NCBI RefSeq assembly: GCF_946478805.1
Contig: NZ_CAMLDC010000011.1
Span: 62,001-126,000, forward strand
Direction: 5' to 3'
DNA: 64,000 bases
From: an uncultured Fluviicola sp.
GTDB lineage: Bacteria; Bacteroidota; Bacteroidia; Flavobacteriales; Crocinitomicaceae
Numbering within the stretch: the first letter of the stretch is position 1; the number at the start of each line of letters is the position of its first letter. Below are positions 15,985 through 24,994 of this stretch, in pieces. The notes under the pieces were generated by a model that searched no databases, was not told where the DNA came from, and saw only the letters and a program-made list of their open reading frames with translations. The position numbers were made by a program, and so were the translations under genes.

Positions 15985-17946
15985 ATGAAAAACAAAATTC
16001 TCCTCTCCCTTCTTTTCCTCCCACTTATTCATTTTGCACAAGATTCTCATGGTTCATGCTCTTCCGTAAAGAGGTTCAAAAATTCCATGGCTAAAAGCAA
16101 TACGTTTACAGTTGCACAAATTGCACAAACAGAACTCTATGATGTGCATTATTACTTTTTGAACCTGAACATGACCAATACTACAACAACTTTGTCCGGT
16201 TCAGCCGAAATTCATGCAAAAGCACGGGAAAATCTGGATACTGCTTTGGTTGAGTTCTTCAACACGTTCGTAATCTCTTCCATTGAAGTAGATGGAACTC
16301 CGGTTACATATGCCCGCCAGAACAGTGCTTTAAAAATTCCGGTAAATAAATTACAAGGTGAAAACTTCGTGATTCACGTAAATTACAGCGGCACACCTCC
16401 AACTGCAGCAACTAATCCACTTGGTGGAGGCGGAATGACGAATGCCAGCTCTCCTTCCTGGGGAAACCAGGTAACTTGGTCATTATCCGAGTCGTTTGCT
16501 GCATACGAGTGGTTTCCGGCGAAACAATCATTAAAAGACAAGGCAGACAGTTGTGCTGTTTGGATTACTGTTCCCACAAATTGTAAAGCGGGTTCCAATG
16601 GTGTTCTTCAACAAGTGGTTGACCTTGGAAACGGAACCCATCGTTTTGAATGGAAACATAATCATCCGATTGATTATTATCTGATTTCCGTAGCGGTTGC
16701 CAAATACGTTGAATACAATGTAACAGCAAATCCGGCGGGGTCTGGTCCGGTACTGATTCAAAACTTCATTTATGACAATCCGGCAACGTTGCCAAACTTC
16801 CAAAGTGACATCAATGAAACTGTTGATTTTTTAGAGTTGTATGCCGGTCTGTTCGGTCCTTATCCGTTCGCAGATGAAAAATACGGTCATTGCATGGCTC
16901 CTATTTCCGGAGGAATGGAACATCAAACTATGACCACACAGGGATTCTTCAACCCAACTCTTACTTGTCATGAATTGGCTCATCAATGGTTCGGCGATCA
17001 TGTGACCTGTTCTTCGTGGGCAGATATCTGGGTGAATGAAGGATTCGCTTCTTATGCAGAATACATCATGTTGGAGAATTTGTATCCGGGAGATCAACTT
17101 CAGGATATGTTGGACAGACACGATAATATCATGCAGCAACAAGGTGGTTCCGTTTGGGTAATTGACTCTTTAAGCGACGCGAGTATTTTCTCCAGCAGAT
17201 TGGTTTATGACAAAGGTGCTGCGATTGTCCATACCTTGCGTTTCCTTGTTGACGATGATCAGGTCTTTTACGATGCTTTGAAACAATATCAAATTCAGTA
17301 TGCGGATTCTGTAGCTTCCGGTGTAGAATTGATTGCGGTTGTGGAGAATGAAAGCGGGAAAGATTTTTCCAACTTTACGGAAGAATGGTATTTTGGTGAA
17401 GGATATCCTACCTATTCGGTTCGATGGAATACAGTTGGAACTGATTTGTTACTTGAAATCAACCAGACGACTTCCAAACCAACAGTCACTCCATTGTTCA
17501 CAAATGACCTGGAATTGTTATTTGACAGAAGCATAGCTGCTGATACAACAATCCGTTTCCAAATCACAGGAACCCAAAATCAGTTCATTATCCCGAATGC
17601 TGCTGATTATATCAACATTACCAAAATAGATCCGAACAACTGGATTTGCAACAAATCGAACGGGATTGTGAAAGACATCAATTTCACTGCCGGAATTGAA
17701 GACAATCCGAATAAGGCGCGTATTGCAGTATTCCCAAATCCTTCAAACGGACCCGTTACCATTGAAATGGGAACAGCGGGTGATTACAGCTTGCTGTTGA
17801 TGGATTCGAAAGGAAGTACGATCAGTTCCCAGGAATTTAATAGTTGGACTACGATCGACCTTAAAAACCAAGCTCAAGGAACATATATTCTCCAGGTTGT
17901 TTCAAAAACTACGGGAGAAAAATTTAATAAGCTGATCAAGAGATAA
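15985..17946 (+). CDS. M1-family aminopeptidase with T9SS type A sorting domain
   Basis: 653 residues with signal peptide (LLFLPLIHFAQ). The zinc site HExxH-x18-E is complete: HELAHQWFGDH near residues 329-339 and the distal Glu in WVNEGFASYAEY. The exopeptidase motif is GGMEHQT (GxMEN type, with His for the usual Asn). Residues about 575-653 form a T9SS sorting domain (FPNPSNG near its start, GTYILQVV near its end), so the protein is exported across the outer membrane and its tail is probably removed. It removes N-terminal residues from peptides outside the cell. The catalytic core is shorter than PepN because the helical C-terminal domain is absent. A terminator follows at 17971. Confidence 0.93.
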   Translation: MKNKILLSLLFLPLIHFAQDSHGSCSSVKRFKNSMAKSNTFTVAQIAQTELYDVHYYFLNLNMTNTTTTLSGSAEIHAKARENLDTALVEFFNTFVISSIEVDGTPVTYARQNSALKIPVNKLQGENFVIHVNYSGTPPTAATNPLGGGGMTNASSPSWGNQVTWSLSESFAAYEWFPAKQSLKDKADSCAVWITVPTNCKAGSNGVLQQVVDLGNGTHRFEWKHNHPIDYYLISVAVAKYVEYNVTANPAGSGPVLIQNFIYDNPATLPNFQSDINETVDFLELYAGLFGPYPFADEKYGHCMAPISGGMEHQTMTTQGFFNPTLTCHELAHQWFGDHVTCSSWADIWVNEGFASYAEYIMLENLYPGDQLQDMLDRHDNIMQQQGGSVWVIDSLSDASIFSSRLVYDKGAAIVHTLRFLVDDDQVFYDALKQYQIQYADSVASGVELIAVVENESGKDFSNFTEEWYFGEGYPTYSVRWNTVGTDLLLEINQTTSKPTVTPLFTNDLELLFDRSIAADTTIRFQITGTQNQFIIPNAADYINITKIDPNNWICNKSNGIVKDINFTAGIEDNPNKARIAVFPNPSNGPVTIEMGTAGDYSLLLMDSKGSTISSQEFNSWTTIDLKNQAQGTYILQVVSKTTGEKFNKLIKR

Positions 17947-17970
17947 TCATAAACTTAGTGAAAACTCCGA

Positions 17971-18004
17971 ATCCCACTTGTTACTTAATGAGTGGGATTT
18001 TTTT
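17971..18004 (+). terminator. Intrinsic terminator after the M1 aminopeptidase
   Basis: Arms ATCCCACT (17971-17978) and AGTGGGAT (17991-17998) are followed by a seven-T run. Confidence 0.88.
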
Positions 18005-18116
18005 ATTTAGATTGACTTTATTTTAGGGTTTATTCTACTCTTAAGCCATTAATTTATTGTTATTTATATTTTCCATGTAAAAATGATCCCTAATTTTACC
18101 GAACTAAAAAACAATT

Positions 18117-18557
18117 ATGAAAAAAATAGCTTTATTACTATTAGTTGGTTTTGGAATTGCCGCATTGGCAAATCAAGCTACTGCACAAAGTAAAATGCAA
18201 GATTGGGCGGAACTTAAGGAGTTTCACAAAGTGATGTCTCAAACATTCCATCCAAGTGAAGAAGGTAATCTTGAACCTATCAAAACAAGAATCGGTGAAA
18301 TGGTTGAAAAAGCAAAAACGCTTCAAGCATCCAAATTCCCGACTGATTTCGATAACGAAAAAGTAAAAAAAGCTGTTAACCAACTGGTTACTGATAGTGA
18401 GAAATTACAGACAGCTATCAAAGCCGGGGCAAGTGATAAAAAAATCACCAAGTCACTTTCCGGTTTACATGATGTTTTCCATCAAATTGTTGGACTTTGC
18501 TCTGCAACTGAAGAGCACGACCATGAGCATAAAGAAGGTGACGGTCACAGTCACTAA
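18117..18557 (+). CDS. Small secreted helical protein with His-rich tail, unknown function
   Basis: 146 residues. The signal peptide ends near ANQATAQ (about residue 24). The mature part is helical and charged, with a single Cys (near 128) in IVGLCSATEEH. The C-terminus is a run of alternating His and acidic residues (HDHEHKEGDGHSH), which would bind divalent metals such as zinc, nickel or copper. The helical body resembles four-helix periplasmic proteins, but no haem motif (CxxCH) is present. I do not recognise the family. It is monocistronic, between two terminators. A role in metal buffering is an inference from the tail only. Confidence 0.7.
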   Translation: MKKIALLLLVGFGIAALANQATAQSKMQDWAELKEFHKVMSQTFHPSEEGNLEPIKTRIGEMVEKAKTLQASKFPTDFDNEKVKKAVNQLVTDSEKLQTAIKAGASDKKITKSLSGLHDVFHQIVGLCSATEEHDHEHKEGDGHSH

Positions 18558-18574
18558 GAATATTCAACCACATA

Positions 18575-18610
18575 AAAAATCCCCTTACATTCATTGTCGG
18601 GGGATTTTTG
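18575..18610. terminator. Bidirectional intrinsic terminator
   Basis: AAAAATCCCC (18575-18584) and GGGGATTTTT (18600-18609) form a 10-bp stem with T-runs on both strands. It serves the small secreted protein gene (plus) and the end of the sulfate operon (minus). Confidence 0.88.
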
Positions 18611-18631
18611 TTTTAAGTCGTTTTCAAACCG

Positions 18632-19642
18632 CTAAAAACCATTCACTCCATTTACAGTAGTATATTTCAGAATGTTCTTTTTATCCGGATAAATTCTGGC
18701 AAAGGCGGATTGAACGGCCAGAGTTCCTTCGTGAAAACCACATAAGATCAGTTTCAGTTTGTTCTCATAAGTATTGACATCTCCAATGGCATAAATTCCC
18801 GGAATGTTTGTTGAATAATCCAGCGTGTTCACCTTGATGGCGCTTTTCTCTATTTCCAATCCCCAATCGGCAATAGGTCCCAATGACGGTTTCAAACCAA
18901 ATAAAGGGATGAAATGATCTGCTTTTGTTATGATCTCTCCATTCTTTGAATGACTGATCACAACCTCTTCCAAACTTGTTCCGCCTTTCAAATCGGTCAC
19001 TTCGGCTTCCGTTATCAAGGAGATTTTCCCCGAATCAGCCATATCAATCACTTTCTGTACCGAATCCAAGTGTCCGCGAAACGATGCACTCCGATGCACC
19101 AAAGTCACTTCCGAAGCAATGTTGTTTTCGGCTAAATAGATCGACCAGTCCAAAGCCGAATCTCCACCACCTGCAATCACACATTTTTTTCCTCTGAAAA
19201 CTTCCGGATCCTTGATCATATAATCAACCCCTTTTTCTTCAAAAGACTCAATACTTTGAATCGGTGGTTTTCTCGGTTCGAAAACTCCTAACCCACCTGC
19301 AATAATCACTATCGGCGCTTTATGTTGTGTTCCTTTGACAGTCGATACAATAAACGATTCATCCGGCTGTTTTTCTATCGTAGTTGCTGCTTCTCCCAAT
19401 GTGAAACCGGGTTTGAATGGAGCAGCCTGTTCAACCAGGTTATTCACCAGGTCACCAGCCAAAACAGAAGGAAACCCCGGAATATCATAAATCGGTTTTT
19501 TCGGATAAATCTCAGAACATTGTCCACCAGGTTGAGGTAAAGAATCAATCAAATGACAGCGCAACTTCAGTAATCCCGCTTCAAATACTGTAAAAAGTCC
19601 AACCGGACCTGCTCCGATGATAATGATATCTGTTTCAATCAT
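18632..19642 (-). CDS. Ferredoxin/flavodoxin-NADP+ reductase, thioredoxin-reductase-like type
   Basis: 336 residues. The FAD-binding motif GAGPVGL is at residues 9-15 and the NADPH-binding motif GGGDSALDW near 158-166. The redox-active CxxC of thioredoxin reductase is absent, and QPGGQC with IYDIPGFP and the C-terminal AIGDVNTYENKLKLI are typical of the TrxR-like FNR group (YumC type). It moves electrons between NADPH and ferredoxin. As the last gene of the sulfate reduction operon it probably supplies reduced ferredoxin to the sulfite reductase encoded upstream; this link is inferred from position. The gap to cysN (88 bases) contains an inverted repeat. Confidence 0.9.
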   Translation of the reverse strand: MIETDIIIIGAGPVGLFTVFEAGLLKLRCHLIDSLPQPGGQCSEIYPKKPIYDIPGFPSVLAGDLVNNLVEQAAPFKPGFTLGEAATTIEKQPDESFIVSTVKGTQHKAPIVIIAGGLGVFEPRKPPIQSIESFEEKGVDYMIKDPEVFRGKKCVIAGGGDSALDWSIYLAENNIASEVTLVHRSASFRGHLDSVQKVIDMADSGKISLITEAEVTDLKGGTSLEEVVISHSKNGEIITKADHFIPLFGLKPSLGPIADWGLEIEKSAIKVNTLDYSTNIPGIYAIGDVNTYENKLKLILCGFHEGTLAVQSAFARIYPDKKNILKYTTVNGVNGF

Positions 19643-19656
19643 GATTTTATTTTTTT

Positions 19657-19724
19657 AATTGAAAATTGAGAACGGAAAAATTAAAAGTCTTTTCAATTCT
19701 CAATTTTACATTTTCAATTCTTTT
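19657..19724. repeat. Inverted repeat, AATTGAAAATG family (copy B)
   Basis: Left arm 19657-19680 and right arm 19689-19724 are built from AATTGAAAATTGAGAA and its complement. It lies inside the operon between cysN and the ferredoxin reductase gene, where the mRNA would fold. Confidence 0.55.
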
Positions 19725-19730
19725 GAACTT

Positions 19731-20972
19731 CTATATGACTCCAGCAGCCACCGTCTGATTGGTATTTTCATTGATCAGGATAAAAGCTCCTGTTTTCGGC
19801 AATTGTTTGAATACGTCAAAACTTACTCCGTCTGCCGTTTTAATGGAAACCTTTGCCAGTTCATTCAGGTGAAGATTCCCATCACTTTCCAAGTCTTGAA
19901 AGCTGTGAATATCGATCTTCGAATGAATCTCTTTGATGATTGCTTTAGTCCGGAAACTATTTTGTTGCAACAAGAATTTCTGTCCCGAATGAAATGCCGA
20001 GCTATCCATCCAACAAATCGTCGCTTGCAACAACTTCTCCGTTTGAGGAAGTGTATTTTTAGGAACAATGGTATTTCCCCGACTGATATCCAGGTTGTCT
20101 TCCAAATGCAACACCACCGGTTGATTTTTCCCGGCGCTCTTCACTTCCTTCAAATTGGATTCTATTTTATTGATTCGGGTCTGTGCCCCTGAAGGCAAGA
20201 TTGTCACCTCATCTCCAACATGAAAATCTCCGCTCAAAACACTTCCTGCATAACCTCTGTAATCATGCAATGCTTCCGTTTGCGGACGAATGACGTATTG
20301 CACCTGGAAGCGTGCTTCCTCATCCTGGTTCCCTTCATCCACTTTTACCGTTTCCAAGTATTCCAATAAAGGTAATCCTTCATACCAGCTCAGTTTTTCA
20401 GAACGGTGAACCACATTATCTCCTGCTAAAGCAGACGTTGGAATAAAATCCACTTTGCTCAACCCGATCAGCTCCGAAAACGTCCGGTATTCGGAAACAA
20501 TCTCATTGAAACGGTCCTCACTGTGATAAACCAGGTCCATTTTATTGATGCATAACAATACGTGTGGAATTCCAAGTGTAGCAGAAATAATGCTGTGCCG
20601 TTTGGTTTGATCCGTAATTCCATTTCGTGCATCCACCAGGATGATTGCCAACTGCGCTGTGGAAGCTCCTGTGAACATATTCCGCGTATATTGAGCATGT
20701 CCCGGAGTATCCGCAATGATAAACTTTCGTTTGTCGGTTGAAAAATACTTGTAGGCCACGTCAATCGTGATTCCTTGTTCGCGTTCCGCACGCAATCCAT
20801 CCGTAAGTAATGCCAAATCGATTGTCGTATTCTCTCCCGTTGTTTTACTCTGGCGGGTAAGTGTTTCTATAATATCGGTAGAAATTGACTGGCTGTCGTA
20901 AAGCAAACGCCCGATCAGGGTGCTTTTTCCATCGTCTACATTTCCTGCCGTAAAAAATCGTAATAAATCCAT
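19731..20972 (-). CDS. cysN: Sulfate adenylyltransferase subunit 1 (GTPase)
   Basis: 413 residues, an EF-Tu-like GTPase. The P-loop is GNVDDGKST (residues 10-18), followed by DTPGH (switch II) and NKMD (guanine specificity). It couples GTP hydrolysis to formation of adenosine 5'-phosphosulfate (APS) by CysD. There is no fused APS kinase (CysC) domain, so PAPS is not made by this protein, which agrees with the APS-reductase type CysH in the same operon. It follows cysD after a 97-base gap that contains G/C-rich palindromes. Length fits the short CysN of Bacteroidota. Confidence 0.96.
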   Translation of the reverse strand: MDLLRFFTAGNVDDGKSTLIGRLLYDSQSISTDIIETLTRQSKTTGENTTIDLALLTDGLRAEREQGITIDVAYKYFSTDKRKFIIADTPGHAQYTRNMFTGASTAQLAIILVDARNGITDQTKRHSIISATLGIPHVLLCINKMDLVYHSEDRFNEIVSEYRTFSELIGLSKVDFIPTSALAGDNVVHRSEKLSWYEGLPLLEYLETVKVDEGNQDEEARFQVQYVIRPQTEALHDYRGYAGSVLSGDFHVGDEVTILPSGAQTRINKIESNLKEVKSAGKNQPVVLHLEDNLDISRGNTIVPKNTLPQTEKLLQATICWMDSSAFHSGQKFLLQQNSFRTKAIIKEIHSKIDIHSFQDLESDGNLHLNELAKVSIKTADGVSFDVFKQLPKTGAFILINENTNQTVAAGVI

Positions 20973-20994
20973 TTTGTTTAATTATTTATCACCA

Positions 20995-21060
20995 CTTCTC
21001 CCCTGGAGGGGAGATTGAGAGGGGTGGCCATCCCCCTTAATCCCCCTTCAAAGGGGGAAA
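20995..21060. repeat. G/C-rich palindromic repeat between cysD and cysN
   Basis: CTCCCC-TGGA-GGGGAG is followed by further CCCCCTT/AAGGGGG pairs. A related sequence of the same orientation lies at 48559-48592. On the operon strand the T-run precedes rather than follows the stem, so it should not terminate transcription, but it could affect mRNA stability between the two genes. Confidence 0.6.
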
Positions 21061-21069
21061 AAACTATTA

Positions 21070-21969
21070 TTAAAAATACCCTCCTTTTTTCCTGTCTTCC
21101 ATTGCAGCTTCCGAGATCCGGTCATCCATTCGCGTTGCTCCTCTTTCAGATATCTTCGCTTCTGAAATTTCTGCAATAATATCATCAACTGTATAAGCTT
21201 CACTCTCCACTGCGGCTGTGCAAGTCATATCTCCAACCGTTCGGTAACGCACTTTTTTAGTCACGATCCGATCCGTTTCATCCAGGTTCAAAAACTCATT
21301 ATTTGCCATCAACTGACCGTGTTCCGTTACCACGCATTCCCGCTCATGCGTAAAATAAATTTCCGGTAATTGAATGTTTTCGCGCCGGATGTAATTCCAC
21401 ACATCCAGTTCCGTCCAGTTGCTGATTGGAAAAACGCGCACATTTTCTCCTTTATCAATCCGACCATTGTAAATGCTCCATAATTCAGGCCGTTGCAATT
21501 TCGGGTCCCATTGCCCGAATTCATCTCTGACAGAAAATACACGCTCTTTCGCTCTTGCCTTTTCCTCATCTCTTCTCGCTCCACCTATGCAGGCATCGAA
21601 TTCGACCTCCTCAATGACTTCAAGTAAGGTATGTGTCTGCAATGCATTTCTACTTGGAAACTTTCCTTTGGCATCTTGCAATTTGTTCCTGGCTATCGTA
21701 TCTCCGACATTTCGAACAATCAATTGCTCTCCCAATTCTTTCGCTAAAGCATCTCTGAAATCAAGTGCTTCCGGGAAATTATGTCCCGTGTCCACGTGAA
21801 CCAGTGGAAAAGGGAATCTCCCGGGCCTGAATGCTTTCAGCGCCAAATGTACCAGGCAAATACTATCTTTTCCACCCGAAAACAATAAAGCCGGTCGGTC
21901 AAACTGACCCGCTACTTCCCTGAGGATATAAATAGCTTCCGCTTCCAATTCATCTAAATAATCTTTCAT
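21070..21969 (-). CDS. cysD: Sulfate adenylyltransferase subunit 2
   Basis: 299 residues, the normal CysD length. The PP-loop ATP pyrophosphatase motif is FSGGKDSICLVHLA (near 29-42). Family blocks follow: PFPLVHVDTGHNFPEALDFRD, CIGGARRDEEKARAKER, and the C-terminal GYF end. It uses ATP and sulfate to form APS together with CysN. It is the sixth gene of the minus-strand operon; cysH precedes it by 77 bases and cysN follows by 97. Both gaps hold palindromic sequence, unlike the tightly packed genes upstream. Confidence 0.97.
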   Translation of the reverse strand: MKDYLDELEAEAIYILREVAGQFDRPALLFSGGKDSICLVHLALKAFRPGRFPFPLVHVDTGHNFPEALDFRDALAKELGEQLIVRNVGDTIARNKLQDAKGKFPSRNALQTHTLLEVIEEVEFDACIGGARRDEEKARAKERVFSVRDEFGQWDPKLQRPELWSIYNGRIDKGENVRVFPISNWTELDVWNYIRRENIQLPEIYFTHERECVVTEHGQLMANNEFLNLDETDRIVTKKVRYRTVGDMTCTAAVESEAYTVDDIIAEISEAKISERGATRMDDRISEAAMEDRKKGGYF

Positions 21970-22046
21970 TTTTTTAAATTATGAATTATCAATGTTTAAC
22001 GATCAAGAGGATTCCTCTTACAACTTTGATAATTACTAATTGATAA

Positions 22047-22733
22047 TTAACCATGTAATCCACATTCTTTTTTGGAATTATCTTCCCACCACCATCTTCC
22101 GGCGCGAAATGACTCTCCCTGGTCGATAGCTCTTGTACAGGGTTGGCATCCCAAACTCACAAATCCCTTATCTTGCAAAACATTGTATGGGATATTGTAC
22201 CGTCCGATGTATGCTTTCACTTCCTCCAGGCTCCAATTCGCCAATGGATTTATCTTCACAATTCCCCGTTGCTCATCCCATTCAACCAGTTCCAAACCGG
22301 CCCTGTTTCCCGAATGATCCGCACGCAATCCTGTAATCCACACATCCACATCCTTCAAAGCCCGATTCAATGGTTCCACTTTCCGGATGAAGCAACATTC
22401 CTTACGATTTTCCAATGATTCATAGAAACTAAGCGGACCTTTCTCCGTCAATAAGTTTTCAACTGCACGGGATTGGGGGAAATAAACCTCCAGTTCCTTT
22501 TGATAGCGCTGACGGGTGGATTCGATCACACTATATGTTTCGGGAAACAGACGTCCTGTATCCAATGTAAATATCCGTATCGGCAAGTCTTGTGAATAAA
22601 TGGCATGGGTAATTACCTGGTCTTCCCAGCTCAGACTGGAGGAAAAAGCCAGCCGGACTCCTTCCAGAGAGGCAATCCGGGCCAAATAATCCTCCAGGTT
22701 TGTATAGGTTATTTTTTTTATTTTTTCTATCAT
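22047..22733 (-). CDS. cysH: Adenylyl-sulfate (APS) reductase, iron-sulfur type CysH
   Basis: 228 residues. In addition to the PAPS/APS reductase core (SSSLSWEDQV, TLDTGRLFPET), it has the four cysteines of the [4Fe-4S] form: Cys113-Cys114 in KECCFIRK and Cys196/Cys199 in GCQPCTRAI. The catalytic Cys is Cys224 in the C-terminal ECGLHG. Enzymes with this set reduce APS directly to sulfite and AMP, taking electrons from thioredoxin. This agrees with the absence of an APS kinase in the operon. It starts 6 bases after the end of the siroheme/TSUP gene. Confidence 0.95.
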   Translation of the reverse strand: MIEKIKKITYTNLEDYLARIASLEGVRLAFSSSLSWEDQVITHAIYSQDLPIRIFTLDTGRLFPETYSVIESTRQRYQKELEVYFPQSRAVENLLTEKGPLSFYESLENRKECCFIRKVEPLNRALKDVDVWITGLRADHSGNRAGLELVEWDEQRGIVKINPLANWSLEEVKAYIGRYNIPYNVLQDKGFVSLGCQPCTRAIDQGESFRAGRWWWEDNSKKECGLHG

Positions 22734-22739
22734 TCTTTC

Positions 22740-24224
22740 TTAAAATAATACCGTTAAAAAATTGCGTAAACTCACTATTACGACTACAATTCCGACAAAC
22801 AACATCATCGCTTTAATGTTCAGCTTGGACGCCAAATAAGCAGCAATAGGCGCCGCACAAACTCCTCCCAAAATCAATCCTAAAACCGGTTGCCATACAT
22901 TGCTTGTACCTATCACCGTGAAGAAGGTAAAAGAACTTGCCAGTGAAACGAAAAACTCCGCCAAATTCACAGATCCAACAATCATTCTTGGGTGTTTTCC
23001 CCTTGCAATCAAGGTGGATGAAACAACCGGTCCCCAACCCCCACCTCCGATGGAATCCAAAAAACCACCCAAAAGTCCCAGCCAACCCACTTTAGTCACT
23101 TTTTTACGTGTCTGTTTCTTACGAAGCACTTTGTAAATGATCAAGCCACCTAAAAACAAGGTATAAGCACTTACAAGCGGTTTAATGATGTTATTGTACG
23201 ATTCGAATTCCGATAAGACGTAAGCTCCGACAATTGCTCCCAAAACTCCCGGAATCAGGATCGATTTGAATAGCCGGTTATTCACGTTGCCGAAGCGCAA
23301 ATGCATGATCCCGGAAACTCCGCTGGTGAAAATTTCAGATGCATGAACCGACATACTTGAAACTGCTGGTGAAATTCCAAAAGACAGTAAAAAAGTTGTT
23401 GCGCTCACTCCATAAGCCATTCCCAAGGCTCCGTCGATCATCTGAGCGACAAATCCTGCCAAAATGAAGTAAGCAAAATCAATGGTCAACGCATCAACCA
23501 TCCCGGATCCCGAATTCCAAATACTTTCTAATGGAATCAGGGTGAAGAGCAAATGTCCTGTAAGCAGAACTCCAATAACTGTAAAGAAATAAGCCAGTAA
23601 TTTCCATGGTGAAAAGAAATACCAGGGTCTTTTGGGATTTGATAGTAAACCGGCAGTTGCTCGATTGAGTTTTTTTACCTTGCTTGCAAAATCTCCTTTC
23701 AGATACTCGCGAAGTTGATTCAAATGGATAGCAGAATCATCCAATTCTTCAGGTAAATTCTCATCAAACAATTCCTTGAGCCTTTTTGCCAAAGTAGGAG
23801 ATTTCCCATTGGTGGAAATTCCGATTTTCACATTCCCTTTCTTAACAACCGATCCCAAATAAAAATCACATAGGTCGGGTTTATCTGCTGCGTTGTACAA
23901 GATCCCGGCATCGTTACTGATTGTTTTCAGGGAAGCGGATAATTCCACATCATTCAGTGCTGTGATCACCAATTGCTTCCCTTTCACATCTTCTTCTTCA
24001 AAGGCGCGATTTTCCAGGTAAACCAGTTCGTGTCTTTCAGCAAAATCAATAAATGCTTCGCTAAACTCCAATGCTACTACAGACACTGTTGTATGCGGCG
24101 AGTTGGTCAGCAAGGTCCTGAGTTTTTCCAACGCCACTTCACCGCCACCAACCAGCAAAACCTGCAATTCATTGGTTTTAAGAAAAACCGGGAACAATTC
24201 GTTTTGTTCTGCTACCCCTCTCAT
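22740..24224 (-). CDS. Fusion: siroheme synthase (precorrin-2 dehydrogenase) domain plus TauE/SafE sulfite exporter
   Basis: 494 residues from ATG 24224, whose first bases overlap the cobA stop codon (ATGA). Residues about 8-200 match the CysG N-terminal region: VLLVGGGEVALEK NAD-binding loop, LVITALND, LYNAADKPDLCDF and GISTNGKSPTLAKRLK. These domains oxidise precorrin-2 and insert iron. Residues about 212-490 contain eight hydrophobic segments with TSUP (TauE/SafE) motifs such as GALGMAYGVSATTFLLSFG and GGGWGPVVSS, a family that moves sulfite, sulfate or sulfonates. So haem-cofactor synthesis and anion transport are in one chain. No stop codon or frameshift separates the halves. Confidence 0.9.
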   Translation of the reverse strand: MRGVAEQNELFPVFLKTNELQVLLVGGGEVALEKLRTLLTNSPHTTVSVVALEFSEAFIDFAERHELVYLENRAFEEEDVKGKQLVITALNDVELSASLKTISNDAGILYNAADKPDLCDFYLGSVVKKGNVKIGISTNGKSPTLAKRLKELFDENLPEELDDSAIHLNQLREYLKGDFASKVKKLNRATAGLLSNPKRPWYFFSPWKLLAYFFTVIGVLLTGHLLFTLIPLESIWNSGSGMVDALTIDFAYFILAGFVAQMIDGALGMAYGVSATTFLLSFGISPAVSSMSVHASEIFTSGVSGIMHLRFGNVNNRLFKSILIPGVLGAIVGAYVLSEFESYNNIIKPLVSAYTLFLGGLIIYKVLRKKQTRKKVTKVGWLGLLGGFLDSIGGGGWGPVVSSTLIARGKHPRMIVGSVNLAEFFVSLASSFTFFTVIGTSNVWQPVLGLILGGVCAAPIAAYLASKLNIKAMMLFVGIVVVIVSLRNFLTVLF

Positions 24225-24994
24225 GAAACACAACAACTAATGGATTCCGCATAAACTTTTGCATGGTAGTTACCTGCCAGTGAAACAACTTCTCCGATCA
24301 CGATCACACCCGGACCTGAAGCGGAGACTTGTTTATTTTCAGTGATGATCGTGTCGATTGTCCCAAAAACTTCCTCTTGTGTTTCCAAAGACCCATTGTA
24401 AACAATCGAAACCGGTATCTGTCCTTTATTTACCAATTGGTACAACTCTACAATTTTCGGAAGTTGGGCGATCCCCATCAAAATGATGATCGTAGCATTC
24501 AATTCCCGTGCTTTCTTTATTTCCGGATTCAATGATCCATCAGCTAACGTGGCGGAAAGAACCAGGAACGAATTACTGATCCCCCTGTGCGTTACCGGAA
24601 TTTCAGCTAAAGCAGGGACAGATATTGAACTGGAGATTCCAGGAATCACTTCCGTCGGGACCTGATGTTGGCGGGCAAACAGGATTTCCTCCATTCCGCG
24701 TCCAAATACAAAGGAATCACCACCTTTCAGACGAACCACGTGCCCCAATTCATTTGCAGAATCCACCATCAATTGGTTGATTTCTTCCTGTTCATATGCC
24801 TTGAACCCTTTTCGCTTCCCAACAAAGATCTTTTTGGCAGTTGGTGCATAAGTCAACAATTCCTCGTTTACCAACGCATCGTAAAGCACAACTTTTGCTT
24901 TTTTCAAGCGATCCAGCCCCTTTACTGAAATCAGTTCGACATCACCCGGTCCTGCTCCAACTAACGAAATCCGTGGTTTTTCCTTAGTATTCAT
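24221..24994 (-). CDS. cobA: Uroporphyrinogen-III C-methyltransferase
   Basis: 257 residues of the single-domain SUMT/CobA type. Motifs: VGAGPGDVELISVKG (N-terminal glycine loop), YDALVNEELL, VRLKGGDSFVFGRG and IPGISSSISVPALAEIPVTHRG. It methylates uroporphyrinogen III twice with S-adenosylmethionine to give precorrin-2, which the next enzyme turns into siroheme, the cofactor of the sulfite reductase encoded just upstream. Both ends overlap neighbours by ATGA (24991-24994 and 24221-24224), so translation is probably coupled along the three genes. Confidence 0.95.
   Translation of the reverse strand: MNTKEKPRISLVGAGPGDVELISVKGLDRLKKAKVVLYDALVNEELLTYAPTAKKIFVGKRKGFKAYEQEEINQLMVDSANELGHVVRLKGGDSFVFGRGMEEILFARQHQVPTEVIPGISSSISVPALAEIPVTHRGISNSFLVLSATLADGSLNPEIKKARELNATIIILMGIAQLPKIVELYQLVNKGQIPVSIVYNGSLETQEEVFGTIDTIITENKQVSASGPGVIVIGEVVSLAGNYHAKVYAESISCCVS

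Noticed and set aside
21025..21062. Terminator between cysD and cysN
   Set aside because: On the operon strand the T-run precedes the stem instead of following it, so it should not terminate transcription.
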